The translations under genes were made by a program, and so were the position numbers. A stretch of DNA of 64,000 nt from Candidatus Electrothrix scaldis (GTDB lineage Bacteria > Desulfobacterota > Desulfobulbia > Desulfobulbales > Desulfobulbaceae): positions 2,303,826 to 2,367,825 of the forward strand of contig CP138355.1 in NCBI GenBank assembly GCA_033584155.1, read 5' to 3'. Below, in pieces: positions 26,389 to 34,677 of the stretch (positions within the stretch are counted from its first letter, which is position 1; every line of letters starts with the position of its first letter). The notes beneath the pieces were generated by a model. It was not told the DNA's origin. It did not search any database and was given only the letters and a program-made list of their open reading frames with translations.

Positions 26389-26841
26389 ATGAGTGAGGAC
26401 AAAAAGGTGCAGCTCCCTCTGGGAATTAGAGAAATTCTTGAATTATTGCCGCACCGATATCCTTTTATTATGTTGGACAGGGTCTTGGAATTTGAAGCTG
26501 ATAAGAGAATCGTCGGTTTGAAAAATGTGACTATGGGAGAGCCCTTTTTTCAGGGGCATTTTCCTGGCGAACCTGTCATGCCTGGAGTCCTTATTCTTGA
26601 GGGCATGGCTCAGGCTGGGGCTGTGCTGGCCTATCTTTCCACTGAAGATATGAATGGGAAATTGGTTTATTTTGCTGGAATGGATAAGGTCCGTTTCCGT
26701 AAGGTTGTCCGTCCGGGTGATCAGCTGATCTATACAGTGGAACTCGTGCGGAAAAAAGGAAAGATTATTAAGGTCCAATGTCAGGCTCATGTTGATGGTG
26801 TGTTAGTAACCGAAGCAGAGCAAATGGCGAGTTTTTCTTGA
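26389..26841 (+). CDS. fabZ: 3-hydroxyacyl-[ACP] dehydratase FabZ
   Basis: The 150-residue hot-dog-fold enzyme has LLPHRYPFIMLDRV with the catalytic histidine, and GHFPGEPVMPGVLILEGMAQ with the catalytic glutamate. It dehydrates (3R)-hydroxyacyl-ACP in fatty-acid synthesis and competes with LpxA for hydroxymyristoyl-ACP. A GGAG-type site precedes the ATG. It opens a lipid A cluster with lpxA and lpxI, the usual arrangement in Gram-negatives. Confidence 0.96.
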   Translation: MSEDKKVQLPLGIREILELLPHRYPFIMLDRVLEFEADKRIVGLKNVTMGEPFFQGHFPGEPVMPGVLILEGMAQAGAVLAYLSTEDMNGKLVYFAGMDKVRFRKVVRPGDQLIYTVELVRKKGKIIKVQCQAHVDGVLVTEAEQMASFS

Positions 26842-26925
26842 GAGCTTTTTTGCTGATTAAAGGGCAAGAATACAGCACATGCTGTTCATTAGACCGTCGG
26901 TGAAGGCCGACAAAGGGATATATAA

Positions 26926-27726
26926 ATGACTATACATGCTACTGCCGTGGTTGATCCACAGGCGGAAGTTCATGAAACTGCTTCCGTTGGTGCCTACAGC
27001 GTTATCGGCCCTAATGTTACCATTGGTCCGAATACCGTCATTGATGCACATGCCGTGATTTCCGGGCATACTCGTATTGGGGCAGAGAATCATATCGGTT
27101 CTTTTTCTTCTCTGGGAACGCCGCCACAGGATATGCATTATCAGGATGAACCCACTGAGTTGATTGTCGGTGATGGTAACAAGATACGGGAGTATGTTTC
27201 TATTCACCGGGGAACTCCCTCTGGAGGAGGCAAAACAATCATTGGAAATCATAATATGCTCATGGCCTATTGTCATGTGGCCCATGATTGTATCCTTCAT
27301 GATCATGTCATTATGTCCAACGTGGCTACACTGGGTGGACATGTTGAGGTGGGCAGTTACGCCAATCTTGGTGGTTTGGTGGCCGTTCATCAATTCTGTC
27401 GTATAGGTCCTTATACGTATATCGGAGGAATGTCTGGTATCTCCCTTGATGTGCCTCCTTATGTTATTTTAACCGGGACCAGAAATCGAATGCGTATTGC
27501 CGGGGTTAATAAGATCGGTATGCGGCGTAATGGCCTGACTCGGGAGACCATAGGGGATATTGACCGTGCCTTTCGCATCATCTTCCGCTCATCACCACAG
27601 CTTTTGGTGAAAGAAGCTCTGGCACAGGTCACCCATGAGTTTCCAGAGTCTGACGCTGTTCGTGTGCTGGTGGATTTTTTCCGGGAAAGCAAGCGCGGTG
27701 TGGTGAAACGCACTGAAGATAGCTGA
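26926..27726 (+). CDS. lpxA: UDP-N-acetylglucosamine acyltransferase LpxA
   Basis: The 266-residue left-handed beta-helix protein has hexapeptide repeats from the start (IGPNVTIGPNTVIDAHAVI), the catalytic histidine in MAYCHVAHDC and the signature GGLVAVHQFCRIG. It ends with the helical C-terminal domain. It transfers a 3-hydroxyacyl chain to UDP-GlcNAc, the first step of lipid A synthesis. It is 84 bases downstream of fabZ and 18 bases before lpxI. Confidence 0.96.
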   Translation: MTIHATAVVDPQAEVHETASVGAYSVIGPNVTIGPNTVIDAHAVISGHTRIGAENHIGSFSSLGTPPQDMHYQDEPTELIVGDGNKIREYVSIHRGTPSGGGKTIIGNHNMLMAYCHVAHDCILHDHVIMSNVATLGGHVEVGSYANLGGLVAVHQFCRIGPYTYIGGMSGISLDVPPYVILTGTRNRMRIAGVNKIGMRRNGLTRETIGDIDRAFRIIFRSSPQLLVKEALAQVTHEFPESDAVRVLVDFFRESKRGVVKRTEDS

Positions 27727-27744
27727 AACGTTAACGCATCGCAC

Positions 27745-28578
27745 ATGTCTACACCCATTGGACTTATTGCCGGAGGAGGTCAGTTTCCCCTGCTTTTTAC
27801 CGAGGCAGCCAAAGCGCGTGACCGCCGGGTTGTCGCGGTTTGTCACCAGAATGAGACCCAGGAGGAGCTCGCTCAGTGCGCTGATGTTTCTTGCTGGGTC
27901 AAGCTTGGCCAGCTTGGAAAAATTATTCGTTTTTTTCATGAGCAAGGGGTCCGGGAGACGGTCTTTTGCGGTACCATCACCAAGACTCGTATGTTCAAGG
28001 ATATTCTTCCAGACCTCAAGGGATTGAGTCTGTGGAATAAAATTGACAGACGTTTAGATGATGCTATCCTTCGGGCGGTTGCCGGAGCACTTGAAGAGGA
28101 AGGCATTAAGGTGCTTGCCTCGACCTGCTACCTTGAGCATCTTTTTTTTTCAAAGGGTATTTTAGGAAAGAAAAAGCCCACTCAGGAGCAGTTAGCAGAC
28201 ATTCGTTTTGGTTGGCGTATTGCCCGTGAGATAGGTCGCTTGGATATAGGGCAATGCGTTGTTGTCCGTGAAGGGGCAGTCTTGGCTGTTGAGGCTATTG
28301 AGGGGACAGATGCGGCAATTCGTCGGGGCGGTGAACTCTCAGGTTCAGGCGCTGTAGTGGTGAAAATGAAAAAACCGGGCCAGGATTTTCGTTTTGATCT
28401 GCCTGCCACAGGGACAAAAACCATCGAGACCTTAGCCTCTGTCAAGGGCGCTGTGCTGGCTGTCGAGGCTGGTCAATCCCTTCTTTTTGATCGCGAGGCC
28501 ATGATTGCTGCGGCAAACCGGGCAGGTATTGTGGTCGTGGGGCTCCAGGAAGATGCGTCCGGCGAGCTGCTCTTCTAA
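27745..28578 (+). CDS. lpxI: UDP-2,3-diacylglucosamine pyrophosphatase LpxI
   Basis: The 277-residue protein starts PIGLIAGGGQFPLLF, the opening of the LpxI (DUF1009) family. It also has the conserved REGAVLAVEAIEGTDAAI segment (as VLAVEAIEGTDAAI) in the C-terminal half. LpxI hydrolyses UDP-2,3-diacylglucosamine to lipid X and UMP, replacing LpxH in many Alpha- and Deltaproteobacteria. Its position right after lpxA supports the call. It is followed after 19 bases by a GT4 gene, where many genomes have lpxB. Confidence 0.92.
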   Translation: MSTPIGLIAGGGQFPLLFTEAAKARDRRVVAVCHQNETQEELAQCADVSCWVKLGQLGKIIRFFHEQGVRETVFCGTITKTRMFKDILPDLKGLSLWNKIDRRLDDAILRAVAGALEEEGIKVLASTCYLEHLFFSKGILGKKKPTQEQLADIRFGWRIAREIGRLDIGQCVVVREGAVLAVEAIEGTDAAIRRGGELSGSGAVVVKMKKPGQDFRFDLPATGTKTIETLASVKGAVLAVEAGQSLLFDREAMIAAANRAGIVVVGLQEDASGELLF

Positions 28579-28597
28579 AAAACAAGAAGATCCCCTG

Positions 28598-29854
28598 ATG
28601 AAGAGCGAGCAGAACCCACTGAAAGTGCTCCTCCTGACAACATCCTTCCCTTTAAGCAGGAAATCACGAAGTGGCGTCTTTATTCAGAAGATGATCCGCT
28701 GCCTTCCTGACCATGTGCAGGTGACGGTGCTGACCCCTGATGGCACGGAAGGAGGTTTGCCCATCTCTGCTAACTATACGGTATTTCCCTTTCGTTATGC
28801 CCCAAAGAGCTGGCAGCAGCTTGCCCACGGGGCTGGCGGTATCATGGCTGCTCTTGCCCGCAATAAGCTGTTTTTTCTCCTGCTTCCTTTTTTTCTCTGT
28901 TCTCATCTGCTGACCTGTTGTTGGCTTACCCGCAAGGTGGATGTCCTGCATGCCAATTGGTCGATCAATGGTGTTATTGCCGGGATAGCTGGCCTTCTCT
29001 TTGGGAAGCCGGTTGTCACCACCCTGCGAGGCAGTGATGTCAACCTGATGGAAAAATCAGGTGTAATGCATAGGCTGGTCCATTTTTGTCTCCGTTTCAG
29101 TGTTGCTGTTGTGACGGTCAGCCCTTCTTTAGAGCAAAAACTCACCGAGTATTTTCCCCAGTACAGTGCAAAGATCGGAGTCATTTGTAATGGCATTGAT
29201 CAGGATTTCTTTACTGCTGCTGAGGAACTTCAGAAAGCTGCAGAAGGAAATAATGGGGGAAATGGTGGTCATTCCGCATCAGGGCAGGGCAATAAACCTG
29301 TCCGTTTTGTATATGTAGGGAACCTGGTCCCTGGCAAAGGGGTGGATGTGATTCTCAAGGCGGCCTCTTCTCTACCTTCTCAGATTTCTTCGGAGAGTTG
29401 GCAGCTTGATATTATTGGTGACGGCCCGGAACGAAAGGCCTTAGAAGCGTTTTGTCAGGAACAGGACCTGGTAACTCAGGTGTCCTTTCATGGAGCAGCT
29501 CCCCCAGAGGATATTCCTGGCTTGATGGCTCGCTCTGATGTCTTTGTCTTTGCCAGCTTTGCCGAGGGAAGGCCTAATGTGGTCCTGGAGGCAATGGCCG
29601 TTGGCCTACCGGTGATTGCCGGAGCAATTCCAGCAGTCTCAGAACTCATCGAAAATGGGCAGCAAGGGCTTCTTTTTCCTCCTGGAGATGTCAGTGCCCT
29701 TGCAGAACATATGGCCTTGCTCATCAAGGAGCCGCTTACCAGACAGCGGCTGGGAGAGAAGGCCAGGGAATATCTCCATTTGCTCGGGCTGAGTTGGTCA
29801 GAGTCAGCACGAGACTACGCCAGACTTTATACAGAGGTGGCAACGAAAAACTGA
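28598..29854 (+). CDS. Glycosyltransferase family 4
   Basis: From the ATG at 28598 the protein is 418 residues, beginning PLKVLLLTTSFPLSRKSRSG (as VLLLTTSFPLSRKS). An earlier in-frame ATG at 28505 lies inside lpxI and would add 31 residues unlike the family. The fold is GT-B: an acceptor domain, then VYVGNLVPGKGVDVIL and the donor-site EX7E motif in FAEGRPNVVLEAMAVGLPV. It moves a sugar from an activated donor to a lipid or glycan. Linkage to lpxA-lpxI suggests lipopolysaccharide core or related surface glycan synthesis, but the sugar is unknown. Confidence 0.88.
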   Translation: MKSEQNPLKVLLLTTSFPLSRKSRSGVFIQKMIRCLPDHVQVTVLTPDGTEGGLPISANYTVFPFRYAPKSWQQLAHGAGGIMAALARNKLFFLLLPFFLCSHLLTCCWLTRKVDVLHANWSINGVIAGIAGLLFGKPVVTTLRGSDVNLMEKSGVMHRLVHFCLRFSVAVVTVSPSLEQKLTEYFPQYSAKIGVICNGIDQDFFTAAEELQKAAEGNNGGNGGHSASGQGNKPVRFVYVGNLVPGKGVDVILKAASSLPSQISSESWQLDIIGDGPERKALEAFCQEQDLVTQVSFHGAAPPEDIPGLMARSDVFVFASFAEGRPNVVLEAMAVGLPVIAGAIPAVSELIENGQQGLLFPPGDVSALAEHMALLIKEPLTRQRLGEKAREYLHLLGLSWSESARDYARLYTEVATKN

Positions 29855-30130
29855 TTAATAGAACCAGCTTGTAAGAGTTTCTTTTAGCTCCTATGTAATG
29901 ACTTCTCCTTTCTTATCTCCTTCTAGCTTGCCCTTCTTTTTAACTTTTTTCATTGTATTATAGTCTTTATACACCTTCTCAGCTCGTGTGGTAAGTAGAA
30001 AATAATAGCAATCTCGCCTTCGTTTATTCCTTCGGAAAAACAATGTCTTGAAAAAACTTGACAAGTAATGTCTGAGGTTAGATGATATATCAATAGATAA
30101 TAGTTACTAATGTTAAGGAGGGGCAAGGGT

Positions 30131-32359
30131 ATGAGGAGAAGAAACGTAGTGATCATAACGGGAATGAGTTTTTTTATTATTAGCATATTGCCTCTTATTC
30201 CCGGTTTAACTATTAAAATGGCAGAAGCTGCAAACCAAACTGTGCTTGCACAAATGCAAGCTCTTTCTCCTTCATCTGAAGGGATCCAAATGGTCCAGGC
30301 TGCTACTCCTGAAAGCAGCTTATGGAAAGGTCATACGCAGGCTGGTCTGCGTAGCCGGGCCATAGCACTGAATCCTCAGCTTCATGCAGAGAAACCATTC
30401 AGCAAAGGAACCAAACTTGTTACCCAGCTTTTTGATGATTTCAAGATCGAAGCAAATGTGCTGCGTTCTACCCGTAACAGCAAAGGGGTAACTGTAACGA
30501 CAGCAAAAATTGTTGGATCCCAATGGGGCAGGGTTTTTATTGCCTCATCCAACGGAAAGGTCAGGACGAAAATACTGGATCCTGAACAAAATAAGATTTT
30601 TTCCATTGAATATAATCAAGAGAATGGTCTTCATTATGCTGTGGAACTTGACCCAAATTTATTCCAAGACGGTGACGACCAGGTTGACGTCGTTCAACCT
30701 CCTGCCGAAACACTCATTAATAATGAACAGAGCATCTCGCAGATGCTGGGCGTTCTTCCAGTAGAAGACGACGAAAGTACAGATACAAGCACCGTGGTGG
30801 ATGTGATGGTTGTCTACTCCAATGACGCGCTCACCTATGCAGGCAGTGTTGATGAGATAAATAATATTATAGCCTTGGGTATAGCTATAGCCAATGATGC
30901 CCATGAGACCACGAATACAGGGATATTTCTCCACTTGGTGCATTCTGCCCAAGTGAATTATACCGATTCTGGAAATCGCTCTACCGATTTAGATCGCTTG
31001 TATGAAAGCAGTGATGGCTACCTGGATGATGTTCCTGCCCTGAGAGACGCCTATGGTGCTGATTTTGTTTCTCTCATGGTTGGTGATTCTGGTTCTGGAG
31101 GCACTGGCTATGTGCTGACCACTTCTTCCGGTTGGGCTTCTATCGCCTTGAATGTTATTAATGCGACGGTTTTTGATAGCTACACCCCAGCCCACGAGAT
31201 TGGCCATAATATGGGCTTGAGTCATGCCAAGGATCAAAATTATCAAGCAGGACCAACCTCTTGGTACCCAGATACCTATAGTTTTTCTGAAAGTTCCGCA
31301 GGTTGGCATTGGCACCCTGATGCAGGCCAGAGTGGCTACAGCAGTATTATGGCCTATAGCGACGGGAAATATTATGCTGATGGATTAAGTCACACACGAG
31401 TGGGGTTGTTTTCTGATCCTAATATTACTTACGGAGGCTTACCCTGTGGTCATGCAGATGATGGCTATAATGCTTTGGTATTACGATCACTAAAAAATGT
31501 CTACGCTGCTTATCGAGATCGCCCCATAAGTGCCAACTCCGTTGTCATAGATTCACCTAATGGCGGTGAAAGCTTTGCCGCAGGAAGTACCCAGTACATT
31601 CAATGGGACTTCGACGGAATATCAGGAAACGTAAAGATTGAACTTCTTGATAACGGGAGTGTGGATCAGGTCATTGCTGCGAGTACCTTGAATGATCGGG
31701 TTTATTCCTGGACACTGCCAAGCAATATAAGCGGTAAAAATTATACCATACGGATTAGCAGCCTTGATGGCTCCATTTCTGATACCAGTGATGCTGTTTT
31801 TTCCATCAAGTCTGTTGTATATGAGCATACTATGGATACTGACCCTGGCTATACCACAGAAAGCGAGTGGGAGTTTGGGGCACCCAGTGGGAATAATCCA
31901 ACCTATGGTGGGGCTGATGCTGCCTATACAGGAACAAATATCTATGATACTGACCTTGACAGCGTTATGTTTTCAACAGGTTATATGATGTCAACAGCCT
32001 TTGATTGCAGCGACTATGAGGCTGTAGAACTCTCTTTTATGGGATGGTTTTCAGTAACAAGCGGATATAATGCAACCGTTGAGGTTTCAAATGATAATGT
32101 CAACTGGACAACCCTTTATTCTATCTCAGACGTATGGACAAACGCTTGGCAAGAATATACTTTTGATATTTCCAGCTATGCTGATGAACAGGCAACGGTC
32201 TATGTCCGCTGGGGACATGTTGCCACCAGTGGTGGTTCCAATTATAGTGGAATGTCGGTGGATGATGTGAAAATCATCGGGGTGAACAAAGCAACAGCTG
32301 TATCTTCTTCCACAGGCAGTGTCGTTCCTGCCCTCATGCTGTTATTGATGTCAAAGTAG
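30131..32359 (+). CDS. Secreted metzincin metallopeptidase (reprolysin-like)
   Basis: The start is placed at the ATG at 30131, since an AAGGAGG site lies between it and an earlier ATG at 30110. A signal peptide (RRRNVVIITGMSFFIISIL) is followed by a propeptide of about 190 residues. The zinc site HEIGHNMGLSH (HExxHxxGxxH) lies near residue 355, with a Met-turn candidate in SSIMAYS. After the catalytic domain come a Kre9/KNH-like beta domain (SPNGGESFAAGSTQYIQW) and a jelly-roll-like domain ending VDDVKIIG. The C-terminus is hydrophobic with a terminal lysine (SVVPALMLLLMSK), possibly a sorting tail. It is predicted to degrade extracellular protein or process surface proteins. Confidence 0.85.
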   Translation: MRRRNVVIITGMSFFIISILPLIPGLTIKMAEAANQTVLAQMQALSPSSEGIQMVQAATPESSLWKGHTQAGLRSRAIALNPQLHAEKPFSKGTKLVTQLFDDFKIEANVLRSTRNSKGVTVTTAKIVGSQWGRVFIASSNGKVRTKILDPEQNKIFSIEYNQENGLHYAVELDPNLFQDGDDQVDVVQPPAETLINNEQSISQMLGVLPVEDDESTDTSTVVDVMVVYSNDALTYAGSVDEINNIIALGIAIANDAHETTNTGIFLHLVHSAQVNYTDSGNRSTDLDRLYESSDGYLDDVPALRDAYGADFVSLMVGDSGSGGTGYVLTTSSGWASIALNVINATVFDSYTPAHEIGHNMGLSHAKDQNYQAGPTSWYPDTYSFSESSAGWHWHPDAGQSGYSSIMAYSDGKYYADGLSHTRVGLFSDPNITYGGLPCGHADDGYNALVLRSLKNVYAAYRDRPISANSVVIDSPNGGESFAAGSTQYIQWDFDGISGNVKIELLDNGSVDQVIAASTLNDRVYSWTLPSNISGKNYTIRISSLDGSISDTSDAVFSIKSVVYEHTMDTDPGYTTESEWEFGAPSGNNPTYGGADAAYTGTNIYDTDLDSVMFSTGYMMSTAFDCSDYEAVELSFMGWFSVTSGYNATVEVSNDNVNWTTLYSISDVWTNAWQEYTFDISSYADEQATVYVRWGHVATSGGSNYSGMSVDDVKIIGVNKATAVSSSTGSVVPALMLLLMSK

Positions 32360-32380
32360 AACGTTGGGCCTATGGTGGTG

Positions 32381-32413
32381 CAAAGGGTGCCGCTGCTGAG
32401 CGGGTACCCTTTG
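32381..32413. terminator. Hairpin between convergent genes
   Basis: CAAAGGGT at 32381-32388 pairs with ACCCTTTG at 32406-32413. An A-tract lies to its right, so it looks more like a terminator for the minus-strand two-CW operon than for the peptidase, though it may serve both. Confidence 0.5.
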
Positions 32414-32435
32414 CTGTATAAAAAACGTACTGAAT

Positions 32436-32786
32436 TCAGTCTGTGTCATCTGAATGAGCTGTAACAGTAGCAATAACTTCCCGCAATTTTTGCACGATTT
32501 CCACGGTTCCCTTAAAATCATTCTGTTCTTCAGCGAGCACCTGTTCAAAGAACTCACAGTCATAACAGCTGGTACTTACGGTGCGGGCAAAACTCCCCTG
32601 AACTTTTTCGGCAGGACCGGACATGGTGCCGGTCAGTGCCCAGCAGGCACGCCCTCCATTGATCCCGTTATTTATTCCATTGATGGCTATGATGGTGGAT
32701 GCCGGACAAATTCCCTGTGAACTGACCTGATCGCCACCAGGCTGACGACCGCACTTTTTTACTTCCCAGCAATTTTTTTTTCGCAC
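32436..32786 (-). CDS. Two-CW domain protein
   Basis: The 116-residue protein shows the family pattern: an N-terminal CWEVKKCGR with a following CPAS, a second GRACWALTGT, then CYDCEFF. The paired Cys-Trp motifs and later cysteines suggest a metal or Fe-S binding fold, but this has not been shown. A helical tail of about 35 residues follows. Proteins of this kind often occur next to signalling genes in Desulfobacterota. Here it is the last of eight minus-strand genes with roadblock proteins and response regulators, 24 bases after the previous gene. Confidence 0.8.
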   Translation of the reverse strand: MRKKNCWEVKKCGRQPGGDQVSSQGICPASTIIAINGINNGINGGRACWALTGTMSGPAEKVQGSFARTVSTSCYDCEFFEQVLAEEQNDFKGTVEIVQKLREVIATVTAHSDDTD

Positions 32787-32810
32787 TCGGGTCTCCTTAC
32801 TTGCAGGGAA

Positions 32811-33329
32811 TTACCTTTCATTTTGAGAAAGCAATGTGTCTAAGGTACTGGTTATGTTCTCGTTATCCAGGGACGTGTTGAGCTCCTGAAGGCTATTGGG
32901 AGATAAACGAAAGTCTTCTGCCAAAAGTTCGATAACATTACCTATTTCAATTCTTGCTATGCCGAAACTGTTGGGGTTGTCAATCAGGAGGATAAGATGT
33001 ATATGGCATTTTCCGGGTTCTGCCCCAAGAGGATTATGCCCCTCATTGAGGCAACGGGCTAAGACTAAAGCCTTTTCTGTATGCATAAAGGTCAAATGAC
33101 TGCGACCCAACCCCATGTCTCGTGAGGCCTTTTCCGCTGTACGGAGTACATTATTGGCAAGGAAGGCGATCAGTTCAATATCTATATCCGAAGGATCGCA
33201 TTTTTGCAGGATACGACCATTGGGGGTTAAGACTGCGGCCCCGACAAAACCATCAATCTCTGCAAGCCGGCAGAGTTTTTCCTGAATTTTCATAACAGCA
33301 TTGATGAGGAGAGGGCCTCTTGAGGCCAC
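32811..33329 (-). CDS. Roadblock/LC7-like protein
   Basis: The 172-residue protein resembles a roadblock/LC7 fold: an initial helix (KIQEKLCRLAEIDG), strands FVGAAVLTPNGRIL, a long helix (LIAFLANNVLRTAEKASRDMG) and strands LTFMHTEKALVLARC, with ILLIDNPNSFGIARIEI following. Bacterial members such as MglB act as GTPase regulators or dimeric scaffolds. The frame can begin at a GTG at 33329 or, more naturally for the fold, at the ATG at 33293. Neither has a good ribosome site. It is adjacent to a second roadblock protein, but no MglA-like GTPase lies in the window. Confidence 0.62.
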   Translation of the reverse strand: MASRGPLLINAVMKIQEKLCRLAEIDGFVGAAVLTPNGRILQKCDPSDIDIELIAFLANNVLRTAEKASRDMGLGRSHLTFMHTEKALVLARCLNEGHNPLGAEPGKCHIHLILLIDNPNSFGIARIEIGNVIELLAEDFRLSPNSLQELNTSLDNENITSTLDTLLSQNER

Positions 33330-33372
33330 TCCTCAGAAAAAGATTATTAGAAGAAGAAGGAACCCGTGCAGA

Positions 33373-33774
33373 TTAGGCCAAGGCCTCTGCTGGATAATAT
33401 TGCGTCATAATTTCCAGAAGCTCTGCCTCAAAGGATTGCATAATCATCTTGGTCCTTCCCAACCACTCGTTACGGTCGGTCATAACAAAGAGGAAAAAAG
33501 AGAGGTTGTTCAGGTCTCTGATAATGAAATGGTATTGTGCTGTGCTAATGATAATGTCATCCGTTTTTTCCTTATGAGCAAGGAGCTTGATTGCCTTACG
33601 GTTTGATTTTACGATGGAAGAAAGATAGGCTGCTGCCGCACCTGCTTCAATTTCCGGTTGTACACTAAGCTCAGCCAAGGAAAGGCCATCATCGCAGTTC
33701 ACCACAGCAGCGGCCAAAAAACCAGGAAGATCCTTTCTCAGTCGTTCGAGTAAGGGAGGGAGTTGCTTTATCAT
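33373..33774 (-). CDS. Roadblock/LC7 domain protein
   Basis: The 133-residue protein fits a single roadblock/LC7 domain: PPLLERLRKDLPGFLAAAVV, then NCDDGLSLAEL, AAAYLSSIVKSNRKAIKLL, and the two strands DIIISTAQYHFIIRDL and LSFFLFVMTD. The C-terminal helix MIMQSFEAELLEIM follows. Such domains dimerise and may bind a small GTPase or another roadblock chain. It sits between a glutamine amidotransferase and another roadblock-like gene on the minus strand. It differs enough from its neighbour that the two could form a heterodimer. Confidence 0.72.
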   Translation of the reverse strand: MIKQLPPLLERLRKDLPGFLAAAVVNCDDGLSLAELSVQPEIEAGAAAAYLSSIVKSNRKAIKLLAHKEKTDDIIISTAQYHFIIRDLNNLSFFLFVMTDRNEWLGRTKMIMQSFEAELLEIMTQYYPAEALA

Positions 33775-33858
33775 CGGATTGATTCGGTCAGAGGATTAAA
33801 GTCGTATAAGACGGTATGTTGTTTATCTTTTAACTGCGTTCTGCTGGTGCGAGGCGAT

Positions 33859-34641
33859 CTATCCTTTTTCCTTGCTGAATAAGGGAAATTGGCGGACCGG
33901 GTGCTCACGGTATGTATTCAGCGTTCTCGCATCAAACATGAAGCCAGTTCTTCCTGGGAGGCCATCGGTGATAGCCGATCTTCCAAAGGTTTTTCGCAGG
34001 AAAAGATAACGTGATGAGAAAAAGAGGGCCCCCAGCTCGCTGCACCAATGCACTGAAACAGGATTTTTGTACTTTAACAGAAAAACAGAGTAGGGCAAAG
34101 CGGGATTGACATAAAGAATAACATAGGAACCAATGACCTCTTGGGAGATCTTGTAGAGCCTGTCGCTGTAGCTGGGTTGATTCATAGCACCTGAAATACT
34201 GTCAAGCAGCGCGATCACTGCCTCGCTGTCCACGGAGCCGATTCGGTCGCCATCTATGATCTGTTGCGCGAAGATATTGTCATCATTGGTGATTGTTCCG
34301 TTATGGACACCGATGATGTCGCCTCGAATAATGGGGTGGTTATTGACGTTTTTTTGCGGAGAGCCCTTCGTTGGCTCTCTGGTATGGCCGAGCATAACCG
34401 TTGTTTTTTCAGAAAGAGAACGCAATACCCGAAGATATCCTGGTGAGTGGACGAATTGGCTCGCTGTTACCGGAGCCTTATTTACCCGTATACTGGAGTC
34501 CTTATTCAGGAGGGCAATGCCGCTTGCCTCCCGGCCACGTTGTTCATTGGCGAGTAGGTTTTCGGTGAACAACTCTTGTATTCTGTGGAGTTGGGCAGAA
34601 GTTCTGCCAGGACTGATGAGTATGCCATTAATTCCGCACAT
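33859..34641 (-). CDS. Class II glutamine amidotransferase
   Basis: The 260-residue protein begins MCGINGIL, so Cys2 becomes the N-terminal nucleophile once Met is removed, as in all Ntn-type glutaminase domains. It also has MLGHTREPTKGSPQ and NNHPIIRGDIIGVHNGTI, the glutamine-site motifs. It is a stand-alone glutaminase with no synthase domain. It ends 36 bases after the amidoligase gene on the same strand, so it should supply ammonia or process a glutamine moiety for that enzyme. GATase-amidoligase gene pairs are a known but functionally unassigned combination. Confidence 0.87.
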   Translation of the reverse strand: MCGINGILISPGRTSAQLHRIQELFTENLLANEQRGREASGIALLNKDSSIRVNKAPVTASQFVHSPGYLRVLRSLSEKTTVMLGHTREPTKGSPQKNVNNHPIIRGDIIGVHNGTITNDDNIFAQQIIDGDRIGSVDSEAVIALLDSISGAMNQPSYSDRLYKISQEVIGSYVILYVNPALPYSVFLLKYKNPVSVHWCSELGALFFSSRYLFLRKTFGRSAITDGLPGRTGFMFDARTLNTYREHPVRQFPLFSKEKG

Positions 34642-34677
34642 TATATTTTTTATGGATATTTTTAACTGGCTATATAG